Source: CAZYTO01 sp964650405
GTDB taxonomy: Bacteria > Acidobacteriota > Thermoanaerobaculia > Gp7-AA8
DNA length: 14,519 nucleotides
Direction of reading: 5' to 3'
Assembly (NCBI GenBank): GCA_964650405.1
Contig: CAZYTO010000142.1
Location: 1 to 14,519, forward strand
The notes below the pieces were generated by a model. That model searched no databases. It saw nothing but the letters and a program-made list of their open reading frames with translations, and was not told the DNA's origin. The position numbers and the translations under genes were made by a program. How positions within the stretch are numbered: position 1 is the stretch's first letter; the number at the start of each line of letters is the position of its first letter. Of the stretch, positions 7,988 through 14,519 are shown in pieces.

Positions 7988-10282
7988 ATGAAACGCTCCG
8001 TTCTCTTCCTCCTCACCCTGGTGCTGGCGATCCCGGCCTTCGCTGACAAGGGCCGCGATCAGTCCTACTTCACGTACGACGACGGCGGCACGATCCTCAA
8101 GCAGGGCGACGACGGCCGCGAGGTCGACGTGCGGGTGAACCTCCCCGTCTATCCCGGAGACGACGTCACCACCGCTCGCCGCGGCCGGTCGGAGATCCGC
8201 CTCTCCGACGGCAACGTCCTGGCCCTCGACCACGACACCTCCATCCACATCAAGTCGATCCTCGATTCGTATGACAGCGAGGACACCCAGACCATCATCG
8301 AGCTGCGCTACGGCCATGTGGCCATCGAGCGCACCGGCGCCGGGCAGGACTTCGTCCGGCTCGATACGTCCAGCGCCAGCTACGTGGCGTACGACCAGGC
8401 CACCTACGCCGTGGAAGCCGACGGCCGCGGCAAGGACCGCGTGCTCGTGTTCGACGGCTCGGTGGAAGTGCGCACGCCGCAGAAGACCATCAAGATCCGC
8501 TCCGGTGAAGAGGCGCGCGTCGACGATCAGGGTCTCTACGGTCTGGTGAGCCAGCCCCGCGGCACCGGCGACGACTTCGAGCGGTGGTTCCTCCGCCGCG
8601 CCGAGCGCTACGACACGGCCGGCCGCTACGTCGATCACTCCATTGCGTATTCCGAGTCGGATCTCGCCGACTACGGCTCGTGGGTCTACGTCGACAGCGT
8701 GAGCGGCTGGTGCTGGCGCCCGCACGTCGCCGTCGGCTGGCGGCCTTACTACAACGGCTACTGGCACCATGGCCCGAACGATTGCCTGGTGTGGGTCTCC
8801 TATGAGCCGTGGGGCTGGGCCCCGTACCACTACGGCCGGTGGGCGTATGACCCGGGCTTCGGCTGGGTATGGCTGCCCGGCGCCTCCTATGCTCCGGCCT
8901 GGGTCTACTGGATGTACGGCCCGAGCTACATCGGCTGGGCGCCGATGGGGTGGTACGACTGCTACGCTCCGTACTACGGCTGGGCCTACCGTCCGTACAT
9001 GCGCGCCCGTTTCGAGATCGGGTTCGGGTTCTACGGCCGGGTGCGGGTGAGCGACATCGACCTGCGTCCCTGGACGTTCGTCACTCCTGACCGCATCGTT
9101 TCCACGCGGGTCGACCAGGCCGCGCTGACGGCCGACGCCGTTCGCGACCGCCTGCGCCGCGGAGGGGCCGGCGAGTTCGCCACCATCGGCTCCGCCCCCG
9201 CACGTTTCACTCACGCTGATCTCAGGGATCCGGCTGCGGCGGTTGGCAGCATCATCCGCCGTGGGATCGGAAGTGGTACCGGCAAAGAGGGCTCCGGGTC
9301 CGCGGTGGATATGACTCCATTCTTCCGCCGCGACCCGGAGGTCTCGACCACCGTGCGCGACCGGATCGTCCGCACCCGTCCGGCCGTGGTGACGCCCCCG
9401 CCCACGAGCGCCGGCGGCGGCAGCATCGGCCGCGGCTCGATCAGCGGCGTGCCGAGCCCCGGCACACCGGGAACGCTGGAAGGCCGCGTGAACCGCGGCG
9501 ACGGCAGCTCTCTCCGCGGGGACAATCCCCTTGGTAACGTTCCCGCCGGGACGCTCCATCGCGGCGACAATCCGTCGGCCGGCTCCGGCGCCCCGGTCAT
9601 CGACCGCGGCAGCCATGATCCGTTGCGCGTACCGGTTGTGCAGACGCCCCCTCCGGACCGCGGCAGCACCTGGCGTGAGCACATCGAGCGCGAGCGGCCG
9701 TCCACGCCTCCCGTGACTGTGGTGGAGCCGCTGCCCACCTCGTCGAACAATGACCGCTCCTCGGGCGATTCGTGGCGCGGCCGCATGGTGAACCGCGGCG
9801 GCGACCGCGGCGATTCGGGCAACGGCAACGCCGGCGGCGGCTCGGGAACCACAGGCTCCGGAGCGGGCTCACGGACCGGGGACACGTCGCATTCGGGGAA
9901 TGACCACGGCAGCGACATCCCGCGCCGGATCATCGACCGCATCGGCGGCGCTCGTATCTATGGTGACGACGGCTCCGCGGGCCGCAACCGCGAAGGCGAC
10001 AACGGCTCCGTGGGCCGCAACCACGAAGGCGACAACGGCTCCGGCCGCGGTCACCAGAATGACAGCGGCTCCTCCGGCCGCGGTCACGAAGGGAGCGGCG
10101 GCTCGGGTCGAAGCGGCTCCGGATCCTCCTCCGGCAGCTCCGGTTCGAGCGCGCCGCGCTCTTCGTCGCCGCCGCCTTCTTCTTCGCACAGCAGCTCCCC
10201 GCAGCCCAGCTCGTCCTCCGGCTCGGGGAGCCACAGCTCCGGCGAGTCGCATTCCAGCAGCAGTTCGGGGAAGAAGAACTGA
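7988..10282 (+). CDS. Exported FecR-domain protein with Trp/Tyr-rich domain and low-complexity tail
   Basis: 764 residues. The frame is open further upstream, but the ATG at 7988 is preferred: AGGAG lies 9 nt upstream and the N-terminus is a clean Sec signal peptide (MKRSVLFLLTLVLAIPAFA, cut before Asp20). Residues about 34-175 are a FecR-type domain, with a PGD..TTARRGRSEIRLSDGN strand pattern and a second hairpin ending RSGEEARVDDQG. Residues about 225-345 are very rich in Trp, Tyr and Gly, with repeated GWAP, GWVW and WxPY motifs, like the DUF6600 region found after FecR domains in Acidobacteria and myxobacteria. Residues about 400-764 are a Gly/Ser/Arg/Pro/Asp tail, likely disordered and variable, ending in a Ser-rich stretch. 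It is not a FecR sigma regulator: no ECF sigma or TonB receptor gene is adjacent and there is no membrane helix beyond the signal. An envelope or surface role is inferred. Confidence 0.82.
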   Translation: MKRSVLFLLTLVLAIPAFADKGRDQSYFTYDDGGTILKQGDDGREVDVRVNLPVYPGDDVTTARRGRSEIRLSDGNVLALDHDTSIHIKSILDSYDSEDTQTIIELRYGHVAIERTGAGQDFVRLDTSSASYVAYDQATYAVEADGRGKDRVLVFDGSVEVRTPQKTIKIRSGEEARVDDQGLYGLVSQPRGTGDDFERWFLRRAERYDTAGRYVDHSIAYSESDLADYGSWVYVDSVSGWCWRPHVAVGWRPYYNGYWHHGPNDCLVWVSYEPWGWAPYHYGRWAYDPGFGWVWLPGASYAPAWVYWMYGPSYIGWAPMGWYDCYAPYYGWAYRPYMRARFEIGFGFYGRVRVSDIDLRPWTFVTPDRIVSTRVDQAALTADAVRDRLRRGGAGEFATIGSAPARFTHADLRDPAAAVGSIIRRGIGSGTGKEGSGSAVDMTPFFRRDPEVSTTVRDRIVRTRPAVVTPPPTSAGGGSIGRGSISGVPSPGTPGTLEGRVNRGDGSSLRGDNPLGNVPAGTLHRGDNPSAGSGAPVIDRGSHDPLRVPVVQTPPPDRGSTWREHIERERPSTPPVTVVEPLPTSSNNDRSSGDSWRGRMVNRGGDRGDSGNGNAGGGSGTTGSGAGSRTGDTSHSGNDHGSDIPRRIIDRIGGARIYGDDGSAGRNREGDNGSVGRNHEGDNGSGRGHQNDSGSSGRGHEGSGGSGRSGSGSSSGSSGSSAPRSSSPPPSSSHSSSPQPSSSSGSGSHSSGESHSSSSSGKKN
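9971..10096 (+). repeat. In-frame coding minisatellite in the FecR-protein tail
   Basis: Four tandem in-frame units of 33, 33, 30 and 30 nt begin at 9971, 10004, 10037 and 10067, each starting GGCTCC. The protein units are GSAGRNREGDN, GSVGRNHEGDN, GSGRGHQNDS and GSSGRGHEGS. The first two differ by only a few bases. Since unit length is a multiple of three, copy number could change without breaking the frame. Confidence 0.75.
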
Positions 10283-10289
10283 CGGAGCA

Positions 10290-10374
10290 CGGAAAGGCTG
10301 AATGGCCGGAAGGCTGGGGAGGCTGAGAGGGCAACGCCTTTCAGCCTTTCGTCCTTTCAGCCTTCCAGCCTTTG
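10290..10374. repeat. Tandem/inverted octamer element C (CTGAAAGG-like ... CCTTTCAG)
   Basis: The right arm (10337-10368) is four clean octamers: CCTTTCAG, CCTTTCGT, CCTTTCAG, CCTTCCAG, plus CCTTT. The left arm (10298-10330) is more diverged: CTGAATGG, CCGGAAGG, CTGGGGAGG, CTGAGAGG. The inner 14 positions (10317-10330 with 10337-10350) pair fully, counting three G-U pairs, around a 6-nt GCAACG loop. Outer units pair imperfectly. It starts 7 nt after the stop of the FecR-domain gene and ends 13 nt before a possible -10 of the next gene. Confidence 0.82.
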
Positions 10375-10387
10375 CGGCATCCTCCGA

Positions 10388-10393
10388 TAGAAT
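10388..10393 (+). promoter_or_regulatory. Possible -10 element (TAGAAT) of a nearly leaderless transcript
   Basis: TAGAAT in CCGATAGAATCC lies 10 nt before the ATG at 10404, so transcription would start about 3-5 nt before that codon. No ribosome site is present, which fits a leaderless start. No good -35 is seen; the expected place falls within repeat element C. Confidence 0.4.
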
Positions 10394-10403
10394 CCGCCCG
10401 TCG

Positions 10404-10661
10404 ATGTCCCTAGCCCTCTTCTTTGCCCTTTACTGTCTGGAGGCCGGTCTCTTCTTCATCGTGGTCCCGTGGACGCGCGTGTGGACCCTCAGCCCGCTGT
10501 GGCAGGGGAACCCGGCCCTGGCGGCGTGGGCGCTGGATCCGTTCGTGCAGGGCTTCGTCTCCGGCTTCGGCGTCGTGCACGTGATCATCGGCATCAAGGA
10601 CATCCTGGCCATGGCCCGGGAGCGCCGCAACGAGGTGTGGGAGGAACGCAATTCGCGCTGA
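10404..10661 (+). CDS. Small two-helix membrane protein
   Basis: An 85-residue protein. The frame is open upstream through repeat element C, but that stretch gives junk residues; the ATG at 10404 starts directly at a hydrophobic helix and follows the TAGAAT motif. Two membrane helices are predicted at about 2-22 (LALFFALYCLEAGLFFIVVPW) and about 46-69 (FVQGFVSGFGVVHVIIGIKDIL), followed by a charged tail (ARERRNEVWEERNSR). I do not recognise the family. It lies 16 nt before the MscS-like channel gene and is probably cotranscribed, so an accessory role at that channel is possible but unproven. Confidence 0.65.
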   Translation: MSLALFFALYCLEAGLFFIVVPWTRVWTLSPLWQGNPALAAWALDPFVQGFVSGFGVVHVIIGIKDILAMARERRNEVWEERNSR

Positions 10662-10677
10662 AGACCGCTCCCGTCTC

Positions 10678-12039
10678 GTGCTCCCGCTCATCGTCGGAGC
10701 GTTGCTGGCCGGCCTCTGCTGGGCCTTCCCGAAGTACCTCCGGTTCGGCGACCAGGACCTCACGGAGTACGTCAAGTTCCTGGCGGCGCTGGCCTTCATC
10801 TTCTTCATCGTCCGCGTCGTGGACATCGTGGTGTTCGACATCGTCATGTCGCGGCGCCGCAACGTCATCGCGCCGCTGCTCCTGCGGCAAATCCTCAGCC
10901 TGGTCCTCTACTTCCTGCTCTTCGCATGGGCGCTGGACGAGTTTCTGAAGCGCGACATCCGCCCCGCGCTGGCCGGCGGCGCCGTCATCGCGGCGATCCT
11001 CGGCCTGGCTCTCCAGGAAACCCTGGGCAATCTCTTCAGCGGCATGGCCCTCCACCTCGAAGGGGGATTCGAAGTGGGGGACGTGCTGCATTCGGGCGAT
11101 TACATCGGGGTCGTGGAGAACGTGAGCTGGCGGGCCACGCGGATCCGCGGGTTCAATCACCAGATCGTGGTCCTGCCGAACTCGGTCATCGCCCGGGAGC
11201 GGCTGGAGGTCTTCCCCCACAACAACCTCAACGGCCGGGTGCTGCAGGTGGGCGTCGATTACCACGTGGCGCCGGCCACCGTCATCGGCATCCTCACCCA
11301 GGCCACGGCGCACGTCGAGGGCGTGGCCCGGGAGCGGCCCTGCATCGTACGGGTGGCGTCGTTCAACGACTCGGCGGTGATCTACGAGGTGAAGTACTTC
11401 ACCCGCGACTACTCCCTGCGCGACCGCATCGACGCCGACATCCGCAAGGCCATCTGGTACGCCCTGCACCGCAACGGCATCTCCTTCGCCACGCCCGTCC
11501 TCTCGTACGCCCCGTACACGCCCCCCAAGCTCGAGCACTCCGTGCCGTCGGACGAGATTGCCCAGCGCCTGGAGGAAGTGGACGTCCTCACGCCGCTCCC
11601 CGACGCCGCCCATGCGGCCATCGCCGCCGCCACGAAGGTCCACGTCTACTCGAAGGGTGAAGCGATCCTGCATGCCGGTACGGCCGGGGACTCGATGTTC
11701 GTCGTCCACTCCGGCACGGTCTCCGTGCGCATCAGCGATCCGGGCGCGGCCGGCGGTCATGAGCTGGCCCAACTGGGGCCGGGCAGCGTCTTCGGCGAGA
11801 TGGCCCTGCTGACCGGAGAGAAACGCACCGCCGACGTCATCGCCATCACCGACGTGGTGGCCCTGGAGATCGGCAAGGACTCCCTGCAGCCCATCCTGCA
11901 GGAGAGCCCCGAGCTCGCCGGCGCCATCTCGGAGAAGATGATCGAGCGCCGCGATCACCTGGCCATGGTCCGCGCCGAGAACGAGGAAGAGGAGTCGCAG
12001 ACCATCCTCTCGCGGATTCGGGCATACTTCGGGCTTTAG
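10678..12039 (+). CDS. MscS-like mechanosensitive channel with cyclic-nucleotide-binding domain
   Basis: About 453 residues from GTG 10678. Membrane helices are at about 2-18, 28-58 and 63-90. An Ala/Gly-rich pore helix follows at about 97-125 (GGAVIAAILGLALQETLGN), typical of the MscS TM3. The MscS beta domain follows (EVGDVL, ATRIRGFNHQIVVLPNS), then the alpha/beta cage to about 285. Residues about 302-440 form a cyclic-nucleotide-binding fold with phosphate-cassette motif FGEMALLTGEKRTA (Phe372 to Ala385; Glu374 and Arg383 in the expected places). This matches the known bacterial cyclic-nucleotide-gated (bCNG) subgroup of MscS. It likely sits in the inner membrane and releases osmolytes under tension or nucleotide control. 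The start is uncertain: no ribosome site precedes the GTG, while GGGAGGAA (10639-10646) precedes an in-frame ATT at 10651. Repeat element D follows the stop directly. Confidence 0.9.
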   Translation: MLPLIVGALLAGLCWAFPKYLRFGDQDLTEYVKFLAALAFIFFIVRVVDIVVFDIVMSRRRNVIAPLLLRQILSLVLYFLLFAWALDEFLKRDIRPALAGGAVIAAILGLALQETLGNLFSGMALHLEGGFEVGDVLHSGDYIGVVENVSWRATRIRGFNHQIVVLPNSVIARERLEVFPHNNLNGRVLQVGVDYHVAPATVIGILTQATAHVEGVARERPCIVRVASFNDSAVIYEVKYFTRDYSLRDRIDADIRKAIWYALHRNGISFATPVLSYAPYTPPKLEHSVPSDEIAQRLEEVDVLTPLPDAAHAAIAAATKVHVYSKGEAILHAGTAGDSMFVVHSGTVSVRISDPGAAGGHELAQLGPGSVFGEMALLTGEKRTADVIAITDVVALEIGKDSLQPILQESPELAGAISEKMIERRDHLAMVRAENEEEESQTILSRIRAYFGL

Positions 12040-12156
12040 AGTCGCTTATTCGCTGAGTCGCTTATTCGCGGGTCGCTGCTGAAATCTGCTGCTCTGCGAA
12101 TAAGCGAACAGCGAATAAGCGAATAGGCGAATAAGCGAATAAGCGAATAAGCGACT
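12040..12156. repeat. Tandem/inverted octamer element D (TTATTCGC ... GCGAATAA)
   Basis: It begins the base after the MscS-gene TAG and ends the base before the NtrC ATG, so it fills the whole gap. The left arm is a 16-nt direct repeat (AGTCGCTTATTCGCTG at 12040-12055, AGTCGCTTATTCGCGG at 12056-12071). The right arm is seven units (12096-12150): GCGAATAA, GCGAACA, GCGAATAA, GCGAATAG, then GCGAATAA three times, closed by GCGACT. Pairing 12040-12069 with 12127-12156 gives 28 of 30 Watson-Crick pairs, and the outer 14 bp are perfect. No ribosome site is present. Confidence 0.93.
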
Positions 12157-13525
<1,369 letters not shown>

Positions 13526-13527
<2 letters not shown>

Positions 13528-13666
13528 GTGCCGGGTACCGGGTACCCCAGTGCCGAGTGCCGAGTGTACACAGGCTTTATCAACGTGCACGCGGGCCGCG
13601 TCAACGGGCCGCGTCAACGGCAGCCGTTACCCGGGACCCGTTACCGGGACCCGTTACCCGGCACCC
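13526..13666. repeat. Composite tandem/inverted element E between convergent genes
   Basis: The left arm (13526-13568) is GAGTGCC, GGGTACC, GGGTACC, CCAGTGCC, GAGTGCC, GAGTGTA; its first unit overlaps the NtrC stop codon. The middle has a 13-nt unit CGGGCCGCGTCAA twice (13592-13617). The right arm (13624-13663) alternates CCCGTTA and CCCGGGA type units. Pairing 13526-13546 with 13646-13666 gives 18 of 21 pairs. An inner AACGG/CCGTT hairpin sits at 13616-13628. It fills nearly the whole gap to the TetR stop at 13670, so it could serve as a bidirectional end of transcription. GAGTGCC is the unit of element B. Confidence 0.82.
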
Positions 13667-13669
13667 GCG

Positions 13670-14176
13670 CTACAGCGCCCCGCCGAGCACCGCCTGCACG
13701 ATGGCGTCGACGTCCGTGCGGCCGAGGAGGAGGGGGGCGATGAGGAGGTCGGCGACGAGGGCGGGGTCGCGTTTCACGTTCGCCTGGGTCAGGACAGCCA
13801 GGAGGCGCCTGTGGTCGGGGACGATGGCCGCGCGGAGGACCTCGTAGAGCTCCGGGTCGCTTCCGACGTCGCCGCCGAGGCGGAGAAGGGAGAGGATGTC
13901 GTTAAGGAGGCGGACGAGGTCGCGCTCGAGGGAGCCGCTGCTGGGGGAGTGATCGCGGTTGGCGGGGGAGAGGGCGGCGGCGATCATCGCGCCCTTGGAC
14001 GGCCAGCGGCGGTAGACGGTCGTCTTGGCCACGCCGGCCCGCTCGGCGACGGCGTCGACGGTCAGGTCGCGGTAGCCCTTTTCGCGGAGCATGGACAGCG
14101 CCACGGTGAGGATCTCCTCATCGGCGCCGGCCCGTCGCGGCCGCCCACGGCTGCGTTTCGGCCGCTCCTCGAACAT
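13670..14176 (-). CDS. TetR-family transcriptional regulator, short form
   Basis: 168 residues. The frame extends further upstream, but the ATG at 14176 is chosen because AGGAGGGGAG (14181-14190) precedes it and the protein then begins normally (MFEERPKRSRGRPRRAG). An RGRP basic arm precedes the TetR helix-turn-helix at about residues 20-66, with TVDAVAERAGVAKTTVYRRW and the family's final PSKGAMI. The ligand domain (about 70-168) resembles the TetR_C_11 type, ending DPALVADLLIAPLLLGR, but is compact: the total is about 20-30 residues below usual TetR length, with material apparently missing before that segment. It is probably a dimeric repressor with an unknown ligand. The gene begins 1 nt after the stop of the response regulator gene, so the two are likely cotranscribed and coupled. 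Confidence 0.88.
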   Translation of the reverse strand: MFEERPKRSRGRPRRAGADEEILTVALSMLREKGYRDLTVDAVAERAGVAKTTVYRRWPSKGAMIAAALSPANRDHSPSSGSLERDLVRLLNDILSLLRLGGDVGSDPELYEVLRAAIVPDHRRLLAVLTQANVKRDPALVADLLIAPLLLGRTDVDAIVQAVLGGAL

Positions 14177-14177
14177 C

Positions 14178-14519
14178 TCACTCCCCTCCTGCTCCGAAGC
14201 GCCTTTCGGTGGCCCAACTCCGCTGTGCCGGATCGACCAGGGCATAGCCGTAGCCGTGGATGGTGCGGAGGTAGGCGGGATTGCGCGGCGTGCGCTCCAG
14301 CTTGCGCCGGATGGCGTGCACGTAGACGGCGACGATCTTTTCCGAGGCGTCATTGTCCCAGAGGCTGGAGAGGAGCTCCTCCACCCGGACGGCGCGCGGG
14401 GAGCGCTCGGCCAGGAAGACGAGCAGCTCGAACTCGCGGCGGGTGAGGCCGACGGCGCGGCCGGCCACGAAGGCGTCGCGCCGCCCGCGGTCGACGACCC
14501 GCTCGCCGACGCGGATCCC
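14178..14519 (-). CDS. OmpR/PhoB-type response regulator, DNA-binding end (5' end outside window)
   Basis: The frame is open from the window edge to a TGA at 14178-14180, giving 113 residues. They form one OmpR/PhoB winged-helix effector domain: N-terminal strands (IRVGERVVDRGRRDAFV), then LTRREFELLVFLAE, the loop and helix VRVEELLSSLWD, the recognition helix VAVYVHAIRRKLE, and the wing YLRTIHGYGYALV. All landmarks of the family are present. The receiver domain expected ahead of it is outside the window, so a stand-alone winged-helix regulator cannot be excluded. Its final codons contain the ribosome site of the downstream TetR gene. A partner histidine kinase may lie further upstream on the same strand, outside the window. 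Confidence 0.88.
   Translation of the reverse strand, partial: GIRVGERVVDRGRRDAFVAGRAVGLTRREFELLVFLAERSPRAVRVEELLSSLWDNDASEKIVAVYVHAIRRKLERTPRNPAYLRTIHGYGYALVDPAQRSWATERRFGAGGE

Noticed and set aside
7823..9682. Long minus-strand open frame (619 codons) opposite the FecR-domain gene
   Set aside because: Composition is Ala/Val/Arg/His-rich with no recognisable motif, while the plus strand shows a signal peptide, ribosome site and FecR fold.
9500..9840. Several RGD tripeptides in the FecR-protein tail as integrin-type adhesion motifs
   Set aside because: The tail is made largely of Arg, Gly, Asp and Ser, so RGD is expected by chance, and nothing suggests a eukaryotic host.

Overview
The window is GC-rich and densely coded. 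It reads as chromosome of a free-living, double-membraned bacterium. My best guess is Acidobacteriota (Thermoanaerobaculia-like), with a deltaproteobacterial or myxobacterial lineage as the alternative. This rests on gene content (IPT/TIG lipoprotein, TPR plus roadblock genes ahead of accBC, FecR protein with a Trp/Tyr-rich domain, sigma-54 activator) and not on a marker gene, so it is an inference. No phage, transposase, CRISPR, tRNA or rRNA was seen.

Layout. (1) 1-2548: the end of an unrecognised protein, then a large IPT/TIG-domain lipoprotein, closed by an ordinary GC-hairpin terminator. (2) 2668-6294: a tight cluster of a TPR protein with a long Pro/Ala/Glu linker, an MglB-like roadblock protein, accB (biotin carrier) and accC (biotin carboxylase). 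The last two supply the carboxylase half of acetyl-CoA carboxylase. (3) 6459-7732: aroK (shikimate kinase) overlapping a YfcE-type metallophosphoesterase by 4 nt. (4) 7988-10282: an exported FecR-domain protein with a possible sigma-54 promoter in front. (5) 10404-12039: a small two-helix membrane protein and an MscS-like channel with a C-terminal cyclic-nucleotide-binding domain. (6) 12157-13527: an NtrC-family sigma-54 activator without an adjacent kinase. (7) 13670-14519 on the minus strand: a TetR regulator and the DNA-binding end of an OmpR-type response regulator, converging on the NtrC gene.

The most unusual signal is between the genes. From 6295 onward, all five intergenic gaps over 100 bp (after accC, the phosphoesterase, the FecR gene, the MscS gene and the NtrC gene) carry the same architecture. 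A short unit of 7 or 8 nt is tandemly repeated, then a spacer, then the same unit tandemly repeated as its reverse complement. The unit sequence differs from gap to gap, but each element begins within 0-7 nt of the preceding stop codon and can fold into a long hairpin. The best cases pair over 38 positions (6299-6403) and 30 positions (12040-12156). The closest known parallel is the heptanucleotide STRR repeats of heterocystous cyanobacteria. I infer a role in 3'-end formation or in transcript or nucleoid structure, or a selfish process that expands short repeats next to stop codons.
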